Shown piece by piece: positions 17,082 to 25,706 of a DNA stretch of 39,179 nucleotides (within the stretch, counting starts at the first letter, position 1; every line of letters starts with the position of its first letter). The stretch is from Thermoanaerobacterium thermosulfurigenes. Its GTDB lineage: Bacteria; Bacillota; Thermoanaerobacteria; Thermoanaerobacterales; Thermoanaerobacteraceae. The stretch lies in contig NZ_JBPODR010000022.1 of NCBI RefSeq assembly GCF_051201035.1, positions 1 through 39,179 of the forward strand. The letters are read 5' to 3'. Position numbers and translations under genes: made by a program. The notes below the pieces were generated by a model that was not told the DNA's origin, did not search any database, and saw only the letters and a program-made list of their open reading frames with translations.

Positions 17082-18632
17082 ATTAACAATATTAGTCCAA
17101 TATTTATAGCAGTAATTGCATTAATAGCCATAGCAATTGGTCTTTTTGCAGGATATTTCATACGAAAATTTATTGCAGAATCCAAAATAAAAAGCGCTGA
17201 AGAATTAGCTAAAACTATTTTGGAAAATGCAAAAAAAGACGGCGAAAATAAAAAAAGAGAGTTGCTTTTGGAAGCAAAGGAAGAAATTCATAGACAACGA
17301 ACTGATCTCGAAAAGGAAGTCAGGGATCGTAGAGGCGAACTTCAAAGAATGGAAAGACGTTTAATCCAAAAAGAAGAGTCTCTTGACAGAAGAGCTGAAA
17401 CATTAGAACAAAAAGATGCAATGATTGAAAAGAAACAAAAAGAAATAAGCGATTTGGAAGAAGAAATTAAAATAATGCATCAAAAAGAAGTTGAGGAATT
17501 AGAAAGAATATCCGAATTAACCAGAGAAGAAGCCAGAAATATTTTATTAAACGATGTTAAAAACGAAATATCACATGAAGCTGCTTTAATGATAAAGGAA
17601 ATTGAAGCTAAAGCAAAAGAAGAAGCAGAAAGCAAAGCAAGGGAAATAGTTGTTACTTCAATTCAACGATGTGCTGTTGATCATGCAGCTGAAACAACTG
17701 TTTCGGTAGTAGCATTGCCTAACGATGAAATGAAAGGAAGAATCATAGGACGTGAAGGCAGGAATATTAGAACCTTAGAGACGTTGACAGGTATTGATTT
17801 GATAATTGATGACACACCTGAAGCGGTAGTTATATCAGGATTCGATCCAATACGGCGTGAAATCGCCCGTATAGCTTTAGAAAAATTAATTGAAGATGGA
17901 AGAATACATCCAGCCAGAATTGAAGAAATGGTGGAAAAAGCTAGAAAAGAAGTTGATAATGTCATTATTAAAGCTGGAGAAGAAGCGACTTTTGAAGTTG
18001 GTGTTCACGGAATTCACCCTGAATTGATAAAATTGCTTGGAAGATTAAAGTTTAGGACAAGTTATGGGCAGAATGTTTTGAAGCACTCCATAGAAGTTGC
18101 TCATTTAGCAGGGCTTATGGCGTACGAACTTGGTGCCGACGCAAATATAGCCAAAAGAGCCGGATTGTTGCATGATATAGGAAAGGCAGTAGACCATGAA
18201 GTTGAAGGTCCGCATGTAATGATAGGGGCCGATCTTGCAAAAAGATATCACGAGTCAAACGAAGTCATTCATGCTATAATGGCACATCACAATGATGTTG
18301 AACCTCAGACGGTAGAAGCAGTTTTAGTTCAGTCAGCAGATGCCATATCTGCAGCAAGACCTGGTGCAAGACGTGAGACACTTGAAGCGTATTTAAAAAG
18401 ATTAAATAAATTAGAGGAAATTGCTAATTCATTTGATGGTGTTGAAAAATCGTATGCTATACAGGCTGGCAGAGAAATAAGAATAATAGTAAAACCAGAA
18501 ATCATAAATGATGAAACTACGATCATGTTAGCAAGAGAAATTACTAAGAAGATCGAGGAAGAATTAGAATATCCTGGTCAAATTAAGGTTATAGTAGTTA
18601 GGGAAACTGTTGCAGTTGATTATGCTAAATAA
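17082..18632 (+). CDS. rny: Ribonuclease Y, apparent AUU start
   Basis: A membrane-anchored endoribonuclease starting mRNA decay. The protein has an N-terminal membrane helix (about 5-27), a coiled coil, a KH domain ('GRIIGREGRNIRTLETLTG') and an HD domain ('LLHDIGKAVDHEVEGPH' with 'MAHHNDVEP'). In this frame there is no ATG, GTG or TTG between the stop-free leader and TTG 17220, and that TTG would delete the membrane anchor. Perfect SD AGGAGGTG (17067-17074) lies 7 nt before ATT 17082, which gives 516 residues versus 520 in B. subtilis. The noncanonical start is therefore strongly indicated. It is followed by a hairpin and ymdB, its usual neighbour. Confidence 0.9.
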   Translation: MNNISPIFIAVIALIAIAIGLFAGYFIRKFIAESKIKSAEELAKTILENAKKDGENKKRELLLEAKEEIHRQRTDLEKEVRDRRGELQRMERRLIQKEESLDRRAETLEQKDAMIEKKQKEISDLEEEIKIMHQKEVEELERISELTREEARNILLNDVKNEISHEAALMIKEIEAKAKEEAESKAREIVVTSIQRCAVDHAAETTVSVVALPNDEMKGRIIGREGRNIRTLETLTGIDLIIDDTPEAVVISGFDPIRREIARIALEKLIEDGRIHPARIEEMVEKARKEVDNVIIKAGEEATFEVGVHGIHPELIKLLGRLKFRTSYGQNVLKHSIEVAHLAGLMAYELGADANIAKRAGLLHDIGKAVDHEVEGPHVMIGADLAKRYHESNEVIHAIMAHHNDVEPQTVEAVLVQSADAISAARPGARRETLEAYLKRLNKLEEIANSFDGVEKSYAIQAGREIRIIVKPEIINDETTIMLAREITKKIEEELEYPGQIKVIVVRETVAVDYAK

Positions 18633-18641
18633 ATTTGAAAT

Positions 18642-18666
18642 AAAGCGTGCATATGCACGCTTTTCG
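18642..18666 (+). terminator. Palindromic terminator after rny
   Basis: 18642-18663 is a perfect 22-bp palindrome (AAAGCGTGCAT and its complement) running into TTTT. The T run is short and the last stem bases are T, so efficiency is uncertain. Confidence 0.65.
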
Positions 18667-18733
18667 ATTTATAATTATAATTATCAATTATAGTAGTATA
18701 ATAATATTATGTTGTAAATGAACGGAGGTTTAT

Positions 18734-19513
18734 ATGAATACGCTCATAATAGGTGATATTGTTGGAAGAATCGGAAGAAATATACTGAAAGATAAATTGC
18801 GACAATTAATTGAAGAAAATAATATTAATTTGGTCATTGCAAATGCTGAAAATGCTGCAGGTGGAAATGGCATAACACGAAAAGTTGCCGATGAACTTTT
18901 TGAAATGGGAATATCGGCTTTAACTATGGGTAACCATGTTTGGGATCAAAAAGAAATTTTTAATTTTATCTATGAAGAAAGAAGAATTGTAAGACCTGCA
19001 AATTATCTTCCTAACACCCCTGGAAGAGGTTCTTCTTTGCTTAACATAAACAATGTAAAAATCGGAATTATCAATTTGCAAGGGACAGTGTTTATGCCAT
19101 GTAATAACAATCCTTTTTTTGTTGCTGATGAAGAAATTAAAATGTTAAAAGAACATACAAACATAATAATTGTTGACTTTCATGCTGAAGCCACATCAGA
19201 AAAAATAGCTTTAGGTTATTACTTAGATGGGAAAGTATCATGCGTGTATGGGACACATACACATGTTCAAACGGCAGATGAAAAAATATTGCCAGGTGGC
19301 ACCGGATATATAACTGATGTGGGAATGACTGGTCCATACGATTCTGTTTTGGGAATGGACAAAGATAAGATAATAAAAAAATTTACATCTTCTTTGCCTG
19401 TTAAATTTGATATTGCAAAAGGCCCAGCTCAAATAAATGGATTGGTAATAAAAATAGATGAATCTACAGGAAAATGTATTGATATTTACAGAATAAACAA
19501 AAATTATATATAA
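18734..19513 (+). CDS. ymdB: YmdB-family metallophosphodiesterase
   Basis: A 259-residue calcineurin-like phosphodiesterase; Bacillus YmdB hydrolyses 2',3'-cyclic nucleotides and influences biofilm versus motility decisions. Dimetal-site motifs are 'LIIGDIVGRIGR', 'ANAENAAGGNGIT', 'TMGNHVWDQKEI', 'VDFHAEATSEK' and 'GTHTHVQTADE'. SD CGGAGG (18723-18728) supports ATG 18734. It keeps the rny-ymdB-spoVS order common in spore formers. A TATAAT at 18697-18702 may be its own -10, but I find no good -35. Confidence 0.92.
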   Translation: MNTLIIGDIVGRIGRNILKDKLRQLIEENNINLVIANAENAAGGNGITRKVADELFEMGISALTMGNHVWDQKEIFNFIYEERRIVRPANYLPNTPGRGSSLLNINNVKIGIINLQGTVFMPCNNNPFFVADEEIKMLKEHTNIIIVDFHAEATSEKIALGYYLDGKVSCVYGTHTHVQTADEKILPGGTGYITDVGMTGPYDSVLGMDKDKIIKKFTSSLPVKFDIAKGPAQINGLVIKIDESTGKCIDIYRINKNYI

Positions 19514-19524
19514 GTTTCAATTTA

Positions 19525-19553
19525 GAAGGATTTTTAATTTTTTTGTAGAATAT
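19525..19553 (+). promoter_or_regulatory. Sigma-H promoter of spoVS
   Basis: GAAGGATTT (19525-19533) and GTAGAATAT (19545-19553) match RNAGGAWWW and RNNGAATWW fully with an 11-bp spacer. SpoVS is a known sigma-H gene in B. subtilis, which agrees. Confidence 0.8.
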
Positions 19554-19590
19554 AGATAATGTATTCGATATATTAAAAGGGGGATATATG

Positions 19591-19851
19591 ATGGAGGTTT
19601 TAAAGGTCTCAGCAAAGTCTAATCCAAATTCAGTAGCAGGTGCACTAGCTGGTGTACTCAGAGAACGCGGTGGAGCAGAAGTACAAGCAATTGGAGCAGG
19701 TGCATTAAATCAAGCAATAAAAGCAGTAGCTATAGCAAGAGGTTTTGTTGCACCTGGTGGTATCGATTTAATTTGTATACCAGCCTTTACAGACATTGAA
19801 ATCGATGGAGAAGAACGAACAGCCATTAAGTTGATCGTAGAGCCAAGATGA
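19591..19851 (+). CDS. spoVS: Stage V sporulation protein S
   Basis: An 86-residue Alba-like small protein, nearly identical in pattern to B. subtilis SpoVS ('MEVLKVSAKSNPNSVAGALA', 'GAGALNQAIKAVAIARGFVA', 'FTDIEIDGEERTAIKLIVEP'). It is required for progress through late sporulation; the molecular mechanism is unsettled. ATG 19591 matches the family N terminus, while the adjacent ATG 19588 would add one Met. It is monocistronic, between a sigma-H promoter and an intrinsic terminator. Confidence 0.97.
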   Translation: MEVLKVSAKSNPNSVAGALAGVLRERGGAEVQAIGAGALNQAIKAVAIARGFVAPGGIDLICIPAFTDIEIDGEERTAIKLIVEPR

Positions 19852-19876
19852 ACAACCTGCAAAACAGGTTGTTTTT
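19851..19876 (+). terminator. Intrinsic terminator after spoVS
   Basis: ACAACCTG (19852-19859) pairs with CAGGTTGT (19865-19872) around CAAAA, followed by five T (19872-19876). Confidence 0.85.
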
Positions 19877-19901
19877 AGTTTAACATTAGGAGGGGAAATA
19901 A

Positions 19902-20717
19902 ATGTTTGCTGACTTGCACATACACACTACTAAATCAGATGGAACACATAAACCAAAAGAAGTAGTACACTTGGCAAAAAAAGCCGGTTTGAGTATTATT
20001 GCTATTACAGATCATGATACATTGGAAGGCATTGATGAAGCAATACATGTCTCAAAATTTTTCGACGTAGAAATAATCCCTGGGATTGAGCTTAACTCAT
20101 ATGATGGAAAGCAAGACGTACATATACTTGGATATTTTATCGATCACAATAATGAAGATTTTTTAAGAAGATTGATAGAGATTAGAGATTCTAGAATTTC
20201 TCGTTCAAAACTTATGATTCAAAAGCTTAATGAAATTGGTGTTAACATAAATTATGATGATGTACTAAAATACACTAAAGAATCTTATATAGGACGACCT
20301 CATATTGCAAGAGCTATGGTTGAGGCAGGTTATTCAAAAAGCGTAAAAGAAGCTTTCGACAGATATATTGGTGAAGGACAACCAGCATATGTTGAGAGAT
20401 ATAGGCTTCATCCATTTGAATCAATTAAGATGATAAAAAATATTGGTGGCATACCTGTATTGGCGCATCCAGGTCTTCTTAAAGATAAAAAGATCATTAA
20501 TCATCTTATTAAAAATGGTTTAAAGGGAATCGAAGTTTATCATTCAAAACATGATGAGAAGGATATAGAGTTTTTTAAAGATTTTGCGATAGAAAATAAT
20601 TTATTAATAACCGGTGGTTCAGATTTTCATGGAATTGATATAGATGGAAGATATTTATTGGGTACAGTAAAGCTTGATTACAAATATGTGTTAAAACTTA
20701 AAGAAAGTATTAAATAG
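19902..20717 (+). CDS. PHP-domain phosphoesterase (RNase AM / TrpH-like)
   Basis: A 271-residue PHP protein with the metal-binding set 'DLHIHTTKSDGTHKP', 'ITDHDTLEGIDEA', 'IPGIELNSYDGKQDVHILGY', 'RPHIARAMVEAGY', 'PVLAHPGLL' and 'GGSDFHGID'. The best-studied relative (E. coli YciV/TrpH) hydrolyses nucleoside 3',5'-bisphosphates and trims RNA 5' ends. This is the likely activity here, but the exact substrate is inferred. SD TAGGAGGGG (19888-19894 region) supports ATG 19902. It stands between the spoVS terminator and an aminotransferase gene. Confidence 0.9.
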   Translation: MFADLHIHTTKSDGTHKPKEVVHLAKKAGLSIIAITDHDTLEGIDEAIHVSKFFDVEIIPGIELNSYDGKQDVHILGYFIDHNNEDFLRRLIEIRDSRISRSKLMIQKLNEIGVNINYDDVLKYTKESYIGRPHIARAMVEAGYSKSVKEAFDRYIGEGQPAYVERYRLHPFESIKMIKNIGGIPVLAHPGLLKDKKIINHLIKNGLKGIEVYHSKHDEKDIEFFKDFAIENNLLITGGSDFHGIDIDGRYLLGTVKLDYKYVLKLKESIK

Positions 20718-20773
20718 TAGAAATAATATCAAAAATAAGTTAAAATAATAGATATACTGTAGGAGGTGGAAAT

Positions 20774-21961
20774 ATGAGATTATCGGACAAGGCTCTTAGC
20801 ATTAGTCCTTCACTAACATTAGATATTACCGCCAAAGCAAATAGAATGAGAAAATCAGGAATAAATGTGATTGGTTTTGGAGCAGGAGAACCTGATTTTG
20901 ATACACCTGATTATATAAAAGAAGCAGCAATTAGTGCTATAAAAGAAGGTTACACAAAATATACACCTACTTCAGGTATTTTGGAGCTAAAAGAAGCAAT
21001 AGTACAAAAGTTAAAAAGAGACAATAATTTATCTTATGATGTTTCTCAAATAGTAGTTTCAAATGGTGCTAAACAGGCAATATTTAATACATTATGTGCC
21101 ATATTAAATCAAGGTGACGAAGTCATAATTCCTTCTCCTTATTGGCTTAGCTATCCTGAAATGGTTAAGTTAGCTGGCGGTGTTCCAGTTTTTATTGATA
21201 CTGCAGAAAGCAATAATTTTAAAATTACTGCAACGCAATTAGAAGAAGCAATAAGCGATAAGACAAAAGCAATTATTATAAATAGCCCAAATAATCCTAC
21301 TGGGGCAGTTTATAATGAAGAGGAATTGAAAAATATAGCATCTTTAGCTGTAAAACATAATATTTATGTGATTTCTGATGAAATTTATGAAAAGTTAATT
21401 TACAACGGAAAACATGTCAGCATTGCTTCTTTTAATGAAGAAATAAAAAACTTGACAATTATAATAAATGGTATGTCAAAAGCTTATTCAATGACAGGAT
21501 GGAGGATTGGATATTCTGTATCAAATCCTGAGATCGCAAAACTAATTAACAATATTCAAAGTCATACTACATCAAATCCTAATACGATAGCTCAATATGC
21601 CAGTGTTACGGCACTAAATCAAGGCGATGATACTATCAAAACTATGGTTGTTGAATTTAAGAGAAGACGGGATTACATGCTTCAAAGAATAAATAAAATA
21701 GATGGTTTAAAGGCTATCCCACCAGATGGAGCATTTTATATAATTATCAATATCAGTAATTTTATTGGGACTGAAATAGATGAAACAAAAATAAATGGTT
21801 CAATTGCTTTTGCTAATTTTCTTTTAGAAAAAGCTAAAGTTGCTGTAATACCATGTCTTCCATTTGGCAATGATAATTATATTAGAGTTTCGTATGCAAC
21901 ATCGATGAAAAATATTGAAGAAGGCTTTAATAGAATAGAAAACTTATTAACAAATTTTTAG
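20774..21961 (+). CDS. aspB: Class I aspartate aminotransferase
   Basis: A 395-residue fold-type I PLP aminotransferase. It shows 'GFGAGEPDFDTPDYIK', 'INSPNNPTGAVYNEEE', 'VISDEIYEKLIY', PLP-lysine motif 'NGMSKAYSMTGWRIGY' and 'YIRVSYATS' with the carboxylate-binding Arg. This is the pattern of Bacillus-type (Igamma) aspartate aminotransferases, but substrate preference among related enzymes cannot be read from sequence alone. SD AGGAGGTGG (20761-20769) fixes ATG 20774. It lies 15 bp upstream of purB. Aspartate is consumed by both PurB's upstream step and AsnS, so the neighbourhood is metabolically coherent. Confidence 0.92.
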   Translation: MRLSDKALSISPSLTLDITAKANRMRKSGINVIGFGAGEPDFDTPDYIKEAAISAIKEGYTKYTPTSGILELKEAIVQKLKRDNNLSYDVSQIVVSNGAKQAIFNTLCAILNQGDEVIIPSPYWLSYPEMVKLAGGVPVFIDTAESNNFKITATQLEEAISDKTKAIIINSPNNPTGAVYNEEELKNIASLAVKHNIYVISDEIYEKLIYNGKHVSIASFNEEIKNLTIIINGMSKAYSMTGWRIGYSVSNPEIAKLINNIQSHTTSNPNTIAQYASVTALNQGDDTIKTMVVEFKRRRDYMLQRINKIDGLKAIPPDGAFYIIINISNFIGTEIDETKINGSIAFANFLLEKAKVAVIPCLPFGNDNYIRVSYATSMKNIEEGFNRIENLLTNF

Positions 21962-21976
21962 AAATCGGAGGTAATT

Positions 21977-23401
21977 ATGTCAAATCTATATGAAAATCCA
22001 TTGATAACACGTTATGCAAGCAAAGAAATGTCTCAAATATTCTCAGATGATGAAAAATTCAAAACTTGGAGAAAGCTATGGATCGCTTTAGCAAAAAGCG
22101 AAAAAGAATTAGGGCTTAATATCACCGATGAACAAATAGAAGAGATGGAGAAACATGTTGAAGATATAAATTACGAAGATGCTAAGAGGTTGGAAAAAGA
22201 ACTACGTCACGATGTCATGGCACATATTAGAGCATATGGTATTCAGTGTCCAAAGGCAAAGCCGATTATACACTTAGGAGCAACATCTGCTTTTGTGGAT
22301 GATAATACAGATATTATACTTATGTATAAAGGATTCCAGATAATCAGAAAAAAATTGCTTAAGCTAATTGAGATACTTTCAGATTTTGCATTAAAATATA
22401 AAGATGTACCTACATTGGGTTTTACTCACTTTCAACCAGCTCAGTTGACAACTGTCGGGAAAAGAGCTACTCTATGGATTCAAGATTTGATATTTGACTA
22501 CGAAGATCTTGAATATAGGCTTAAAAATATAAAGCTAAGAGGCGTAAAAGGAACAACAGGAACACAGGCAAGTTTCATGGAGTTGTTTAATGGTGACGAA
22601 GAAAAAGTAAAACTGCTTGATAGGCTTGTAGTAGAAAAGATGGGCTTTGACAAATCGTTTGACGTAACTGGTCAAACTTACACAAGGAAGTATGACTTTT
22701 TGCTTCTTTCTGTTTTGAGTGAAATAGCTCAAAGTGCACACAAATTTAGCAATGATATAAGATTGTTGCAGCATTTAAAGGAAATAGAAGAACCATTTGA
22801 AGAAAAACAAGTAGGCTCATCAGCAATGGCATATAAAAGAAATCCTATGAGATCTGAAAGGATAGCATCGCTTTCCAGATACGTTATTACGGCACTGCTT
22901 AATTCATCAATTACATCATCTTCACAATGGTTTGAAAGAACACTTGATGATTCTGCCAATAGAAGAATCGTAATACCAGAGATGTTTCTCGCAACTGATG
23001 CTATTTTAAATTTATATTTAAATGTCGCATCTGGATTACAGGTGAATACCAAAATAATTAACAAGCATGTCATGAATGAACTGCCATTTATGGCTACTGA
23101 ATCAATTTTAATGGAATGCGTTGTAAAAGGTGGAGATAGACAAGAATTGCATGAAGTCATACGTGAAAATTCGCTAAAGGCCCAAGAAATTATTAAAAAC
23201 GGTGGAGAAAATCAGCTATTAGATTTGTTAAAAAAAGATGAAAGAATAATCTTGTCAGACACAGAGATTAATGATATTATAAATCCTATCAAATTTACTG
23301 GAAGAGCTATCAATCAGACGGTAGAATACATAGAGAATGTGGTTAAACCGTTGCTTAATGCAAATCGCATTGAAGACGTAGAAGTCAGTATAGAAGTATA
23401 A
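21977..23401 (+). CDS. purB: Adenylosuccinate lyase (long, animal-like type)
   Basis: Cleaves SAICAR and adenylosuccinate in purine synthesis, releasing fumarate. Fumarase-superfamily signature 'GSSAMAYKRNPMRSER' is present. The catalytic-His regions 'HLGATSAFVDDNTD' and 'LGFTHFQPAQLTTVGKRA' are also there. Its 474 residues and motifs such as 'GVKGTTGTQASF', 'ITGQTYTRK'-like and 'WFERTLDDSANRR' resemble human ADSL (484 residues) much more than Bacillus PurB (about 430). SD CGGAGGT (21965-21971) supports ATG 21977. Confidence 0.95.
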   Translation: MSNLYENPLITRYASKEMSQIFSDDEKFKTWRKLWIALAKSEKELGLNITDEQIEEMEKHVEDINYEDAKRLEKELRHDVMAHIRAYGIQCPKAKPIIHLGATSAFVDDNTDIILMYKGFQIIRKKLLKLIEILSDFALKYKDVPTLGFTHFQPAQLTTVGKRATLWIQDLIFDYEDLEYRLKNIKLRGVKGTTGTQASFMELFNGDEEKVKLLDRLVVEKMGFDKSFDVTGQTYTRKYDFLLLSVLSEIAQSAHKFSNDIRLLQHLKEIEEPFEEKQVGSSAMAYKRNPMRSERIASLSRYVITALLNSSITSSSQWFERTLDDSANRRIVIPEMFLATDAILNLYLNVASGLQVNTKIINKHVMNELPFMATESILMECVVKGGDRQELHEVIRENSLKAQEIIKNGGENQLLDLLKKDERIILSDTEINDIINPIKFTGRAINQTVEYIENVVKPLLNANRIEDVEVSIEV

Positions 23402-23410
23402 AAATAATTA

Positions 23411-23419
23411 TGTTATAAT
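23411..23419 (+). promoter_or_regulatory. Possible extended -10 promoter of asnS
   Basis: TGTTATAAT is an extended -10 (TGnTATAAT) just after the purB stop, with no recognisable -35. It would allow asnS expression independent of purB. Confidence 0.35.
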
Positions 23420-23441
23420 TTACGTGATAGGAGGCGTAAAT

Positions 23442-24737
23442 ATGAATCTGATAAAAATAAAAGAAATGAAAGATCATGTGGGGGAAGAAGTTACAATTAA
23501 TGGATGGCTGTACAATAAAAGATCCAGCGGAAAAATTAAATTTTTAATAATACGAGATGGATCTGGATTTGTTCAGGGCATAGTTGTAAAAAATGAAGTA
23601 GACGAAAATGTCTTTGAACTTTGCGACAAATTAACACAGGAGTCTTCTATATCAGTTTCTGGCATTGTGAGAAAAGATGAAAGATCTCCATTCGGTTTCG
23701 AACTTACAGTCAAAAATATAGATTTAATACAAATGGCTTTTAATGATTATCCTATTTCATTAAAAGAACATGGAGTAGATTTTTTATTAGACAATAGACA
23801 CCTTTGGATCAGAACACCGAGACAGCAGGCAATTTTGTCTATTCGCCATGAAGTTATAAAGTCAATACAAGAGTTTTTAAATAATAATGATTTTGTAAGA
23901 ATTGACTCGCCAATCATAACACCATCTACTTGTGAAGGAACTTCAGACCTTTTTCAAATAGATTATTTTGGTGAAAATGCTTATCTTTCACAAACTGGTC
24001 AGTTGTATCAAGAAGCTGCTGCCATGGCATTAGGTAAAGTGTACAGCTTTGGTCCAACATTTAGAGCTGAAAAATCAAAAACAAGAAGACACTTAAATGA
24101 GTTTTGGATGGTTGAGCCTGAAATGGCTTTTGTCGATCATTATGCCAATATGGAAGTTCAAGAAAAGTTGGTAGAATACATAGTTCAATCTGTATTAGAA
24201 AACTGTTCAAGGGAATTAAAAGAACTTGGAAGAGATCTAAGTAAGCTGGAAAAAATCAAAACTCCTTTTCCTCGATTGACATACGATGAAGCAATTGAGC
24301 TTTTGAATAAAAATGGATATGAGATTCAATGGGGGAATGATTTGGGCTCGCCAGATGAGACATTCTTGTCAAATCAATTTGATAAACCTGTCTTCATAAC
24401 TGAATATCCTGCCAAATGCAAAGCCTTTTACATGCAACCGAAAGAAGATAGACCTGAAGTAGTGCTATGTGCAGATTTGCTTGCACCTGAAGGCTATGGG
24501 GAGATTATTGGAGGCAGTCAGCGTATTCACGATTATGATTTGTTAGTAAAAAGACTGAAAGAAGAAAATTTGCCTATTGATATGTACGATTGGTATCTTG
24601 ATTTACGAAAATATGGCACTGTACCACATTCCGGCTTTGGACTTGGTATAGAGAGAACAGTTGCATGGATAACTAATACAGAACATGTGAGAGAATGTAT
24701 ACCATTTCCAAGAACACTGTCCAGAATTCGCCCATAA
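23442..24737 (+). CDS. asnS: Asparaginyl-tRNA synthetase
   Basis: A class IIb synthetase charging tRNA-Asn. The N-terminal OB fold binds the anticodon ('VTINGWLYNKRSSGKIKFLI'). The catalytic core has motif 2 'FRAEKSKTRRHLNEFWMVEP' and motif 3 'GFGLGIERTVAWI'. 'SPIITPSTCEGTSDLFQID' marks the AsnRS/AspRS group, and AsnRS is preferred because of the residues around 'EGTSDLF'. At 431 residues it has normal length. SD AGGAGGCG (23429-23435 region) sets ATG 23442 over an in-frame GTG at 23424. The presence of AsnRS suggests direct Asn-tRNA formation. Confidence 0.93.
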   Translation: MNLIKIKEMKDHVGEEVTINGWLYNKRSSGKIKFLIIRDGSGFVQGIVVKNEVDENVFELCDKLTQESSISVSGIVRKDERSPFGFELTVKNIDLIQMAFNDYPISLKEHGVDFLLDNRHLWIRTPRQQAILSIRHEVIKSIQEFLNNNDFVRIDSPIITPSTCEGTSDLFQIDYFGENAYLSQTGQLYQEAAAMALGKVYSFGPTFRAEKSKTRRHLNEFWMVEPEMAFVDHYANMEVQEKLVEYIVQSVLENCSRELKELGRDLSKLEKIKTPFPRLTYDEAIELLNKNGYEIQWGNDLGSPDETFLSNQFDKPVFITEYPAKCKAFYMQPKEDRPEVVLCADLLAPEGYGEIIGGSQRIHDYDLLVKRLKEENLPIDMYDWYLDLRKYGTVPHSGFGLGIERTVAWITNTEHVRECIPFPRTLSRIRP

Positions 24738-24747
24738 TAAACAGTAT

Positions 24748-24776
24748 GAACATTTCACATCCCAATATCATAAAAT
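24748..24776 (+). promoter_or_regulatory. Sigma-E-like promoter of the spoVK-like gene
   Basis: GAACATT (24748-24754) fits six of seven positions of the sigma-E -35 KMATATT. CATAAAAT (24769-24776) fits the -10 CATACANT except for one base. The spacer is 14 bp. Transcription would begin near 24783, downstream of the left arm of the inverted repeat. Confidence 0.5.
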
Positions 24777-24806
24777 AGTATTAGCGAAAAATGTATTGGG
24801 ATGTGA
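24755..24806 (+). promoter_or_regulatory. 13-bp inverted repeat able to hide the spoVK ribosome-binding site
   Basis: Left arm 24755-24767 and right arm 24794-24806 are perfect complements with a 26-nt loop. The right arm contains the SD GGGATGTGAT (24798-24807) of the following gene. No T run follows, so it is not a terminator. The left arm lies in the spacer of the putative sigma-E promoter. Confidence 0.65.
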
Positions 24807-24811
24807 TTGTC

Positions 24812-25702
24812 ATGAGTATATGGTCTGTAAACTTTGAAAATTATAAGATTGACAAAAAGACAAAATCTGATGACAATAAAAATATAGAAAAAGATAAAAA
24901 CCTCGAAATAGAAGCATTAAAAGAGTTAAACTCTTTAATTGGTCTTAACAAAGTAAAACAAATAATAAACGAGTTATATGCTTTAGAGCAAGTTCAAATT
25001 AAGAGGAAAAATGCAGGATTAGTTACAGATCCCATAGTTTTACATATGGTGTTTAAGGGGAATCCTGGTACTGGAAAGACAACCGTTGCAAGAATATTGG
25101 GTAAACTTTTAAAAGGCATTGGAGTCCTTAACAAAGGACATGTCGTAGAAGTGGAAAGAGCCGACTTAGTTGGCGAATACATAGGACATACGGCTCATAG
25201 AGTACAAGAAAATGTAAAAAAAGCATTAGGTGGAATACTATTTGTCGATGAAGCTTATTCCTTGGCAAGGGGTGGAGAAAAGGACTTTGGTAAAGAGGCG
25301 ATTGATACTTTAGTCAAAGCAATGGAAGATTACAAAGATCAGTTTGTCTTGATTTTGGCAGGTTATAGAGATGAAATGGAATATTTTCTAAACACAAACC
25401 CAGGTTTAAGATCTAGATTTCCTATACAAATTGATTTTCCTGACTACACTATAGATGAATTGTTACGGATTGCGGAATTAATGACAAAGAATAGGCAATA
25501 CGTACTAACAGATAGCGCAAAAAGAAAAATAATGAAAGTTTTAATTAATGACAACACTACAAGAGAAATAGGCAATGCGAGGTTGGTTAGAAACATAATT
25601 GAAAGAGCTATAAGAAAACAAGCTGTAAGAGTAATAAATAAAAAAACAATAACAAAAGACGATTTGATGATAATTGATTCTATTGATATTAGAGAGGATT
25701 GA
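24812..25702 (+). CDS. spoVK: SpoVK / CbxX-CfxQ-type AAA ATPase
   Basis: A 296-residue AAA+ protein with a charged N-terminal extension, 'LIGLNKVKQIINELYALEQV', Walker A 'GNPGTGKTT' (near 83-91), pore-region 'VGEYIGHTAHRVQENVKKA', Walker B 'ILFVDEAYSLARGG', and an Arg finger in 'NPGLRSRFPIQIDFPDYT'. B. subtilis SpoVK is a mother-cell protein needed for spore maturation, while CbxX homologues elsewhere remodel Rubisco. ATG 24812 is preferred over ATG 24791, which has no SD. The sigma-E-like promoter and the SD-masking repeat suggest expression restricted to sporulation. It lies four bases from the next gene. Confidence 0.88.
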   Translation: MSIWSVNFENYKIDKKTKSDDNKNIEKDKNLEIEALKELNSLIGLNKVKQIINELYALEQVQIKRKNAGLVTDPIVLHMVFKGNPGTGKTTVARILGKLLKGIGVLNKGHVVEVERADLVGEYIGHTAHRVQENVKKALGGILFVDEAYSLARGGEKDFGKEAIDTLVKAMEDYKDQFVLILAGYRDEMEYFLNTNPGLRSRFPIQIDFPDYTIDELLRIAELMTKNRQYVLTDSAKRKIMKVLINDNTTREIGNARLVRNIIERAIRKQAVRVINKKTITKDDLMIIDSIDIRED

Positions 25703-25706
25703 GAAT

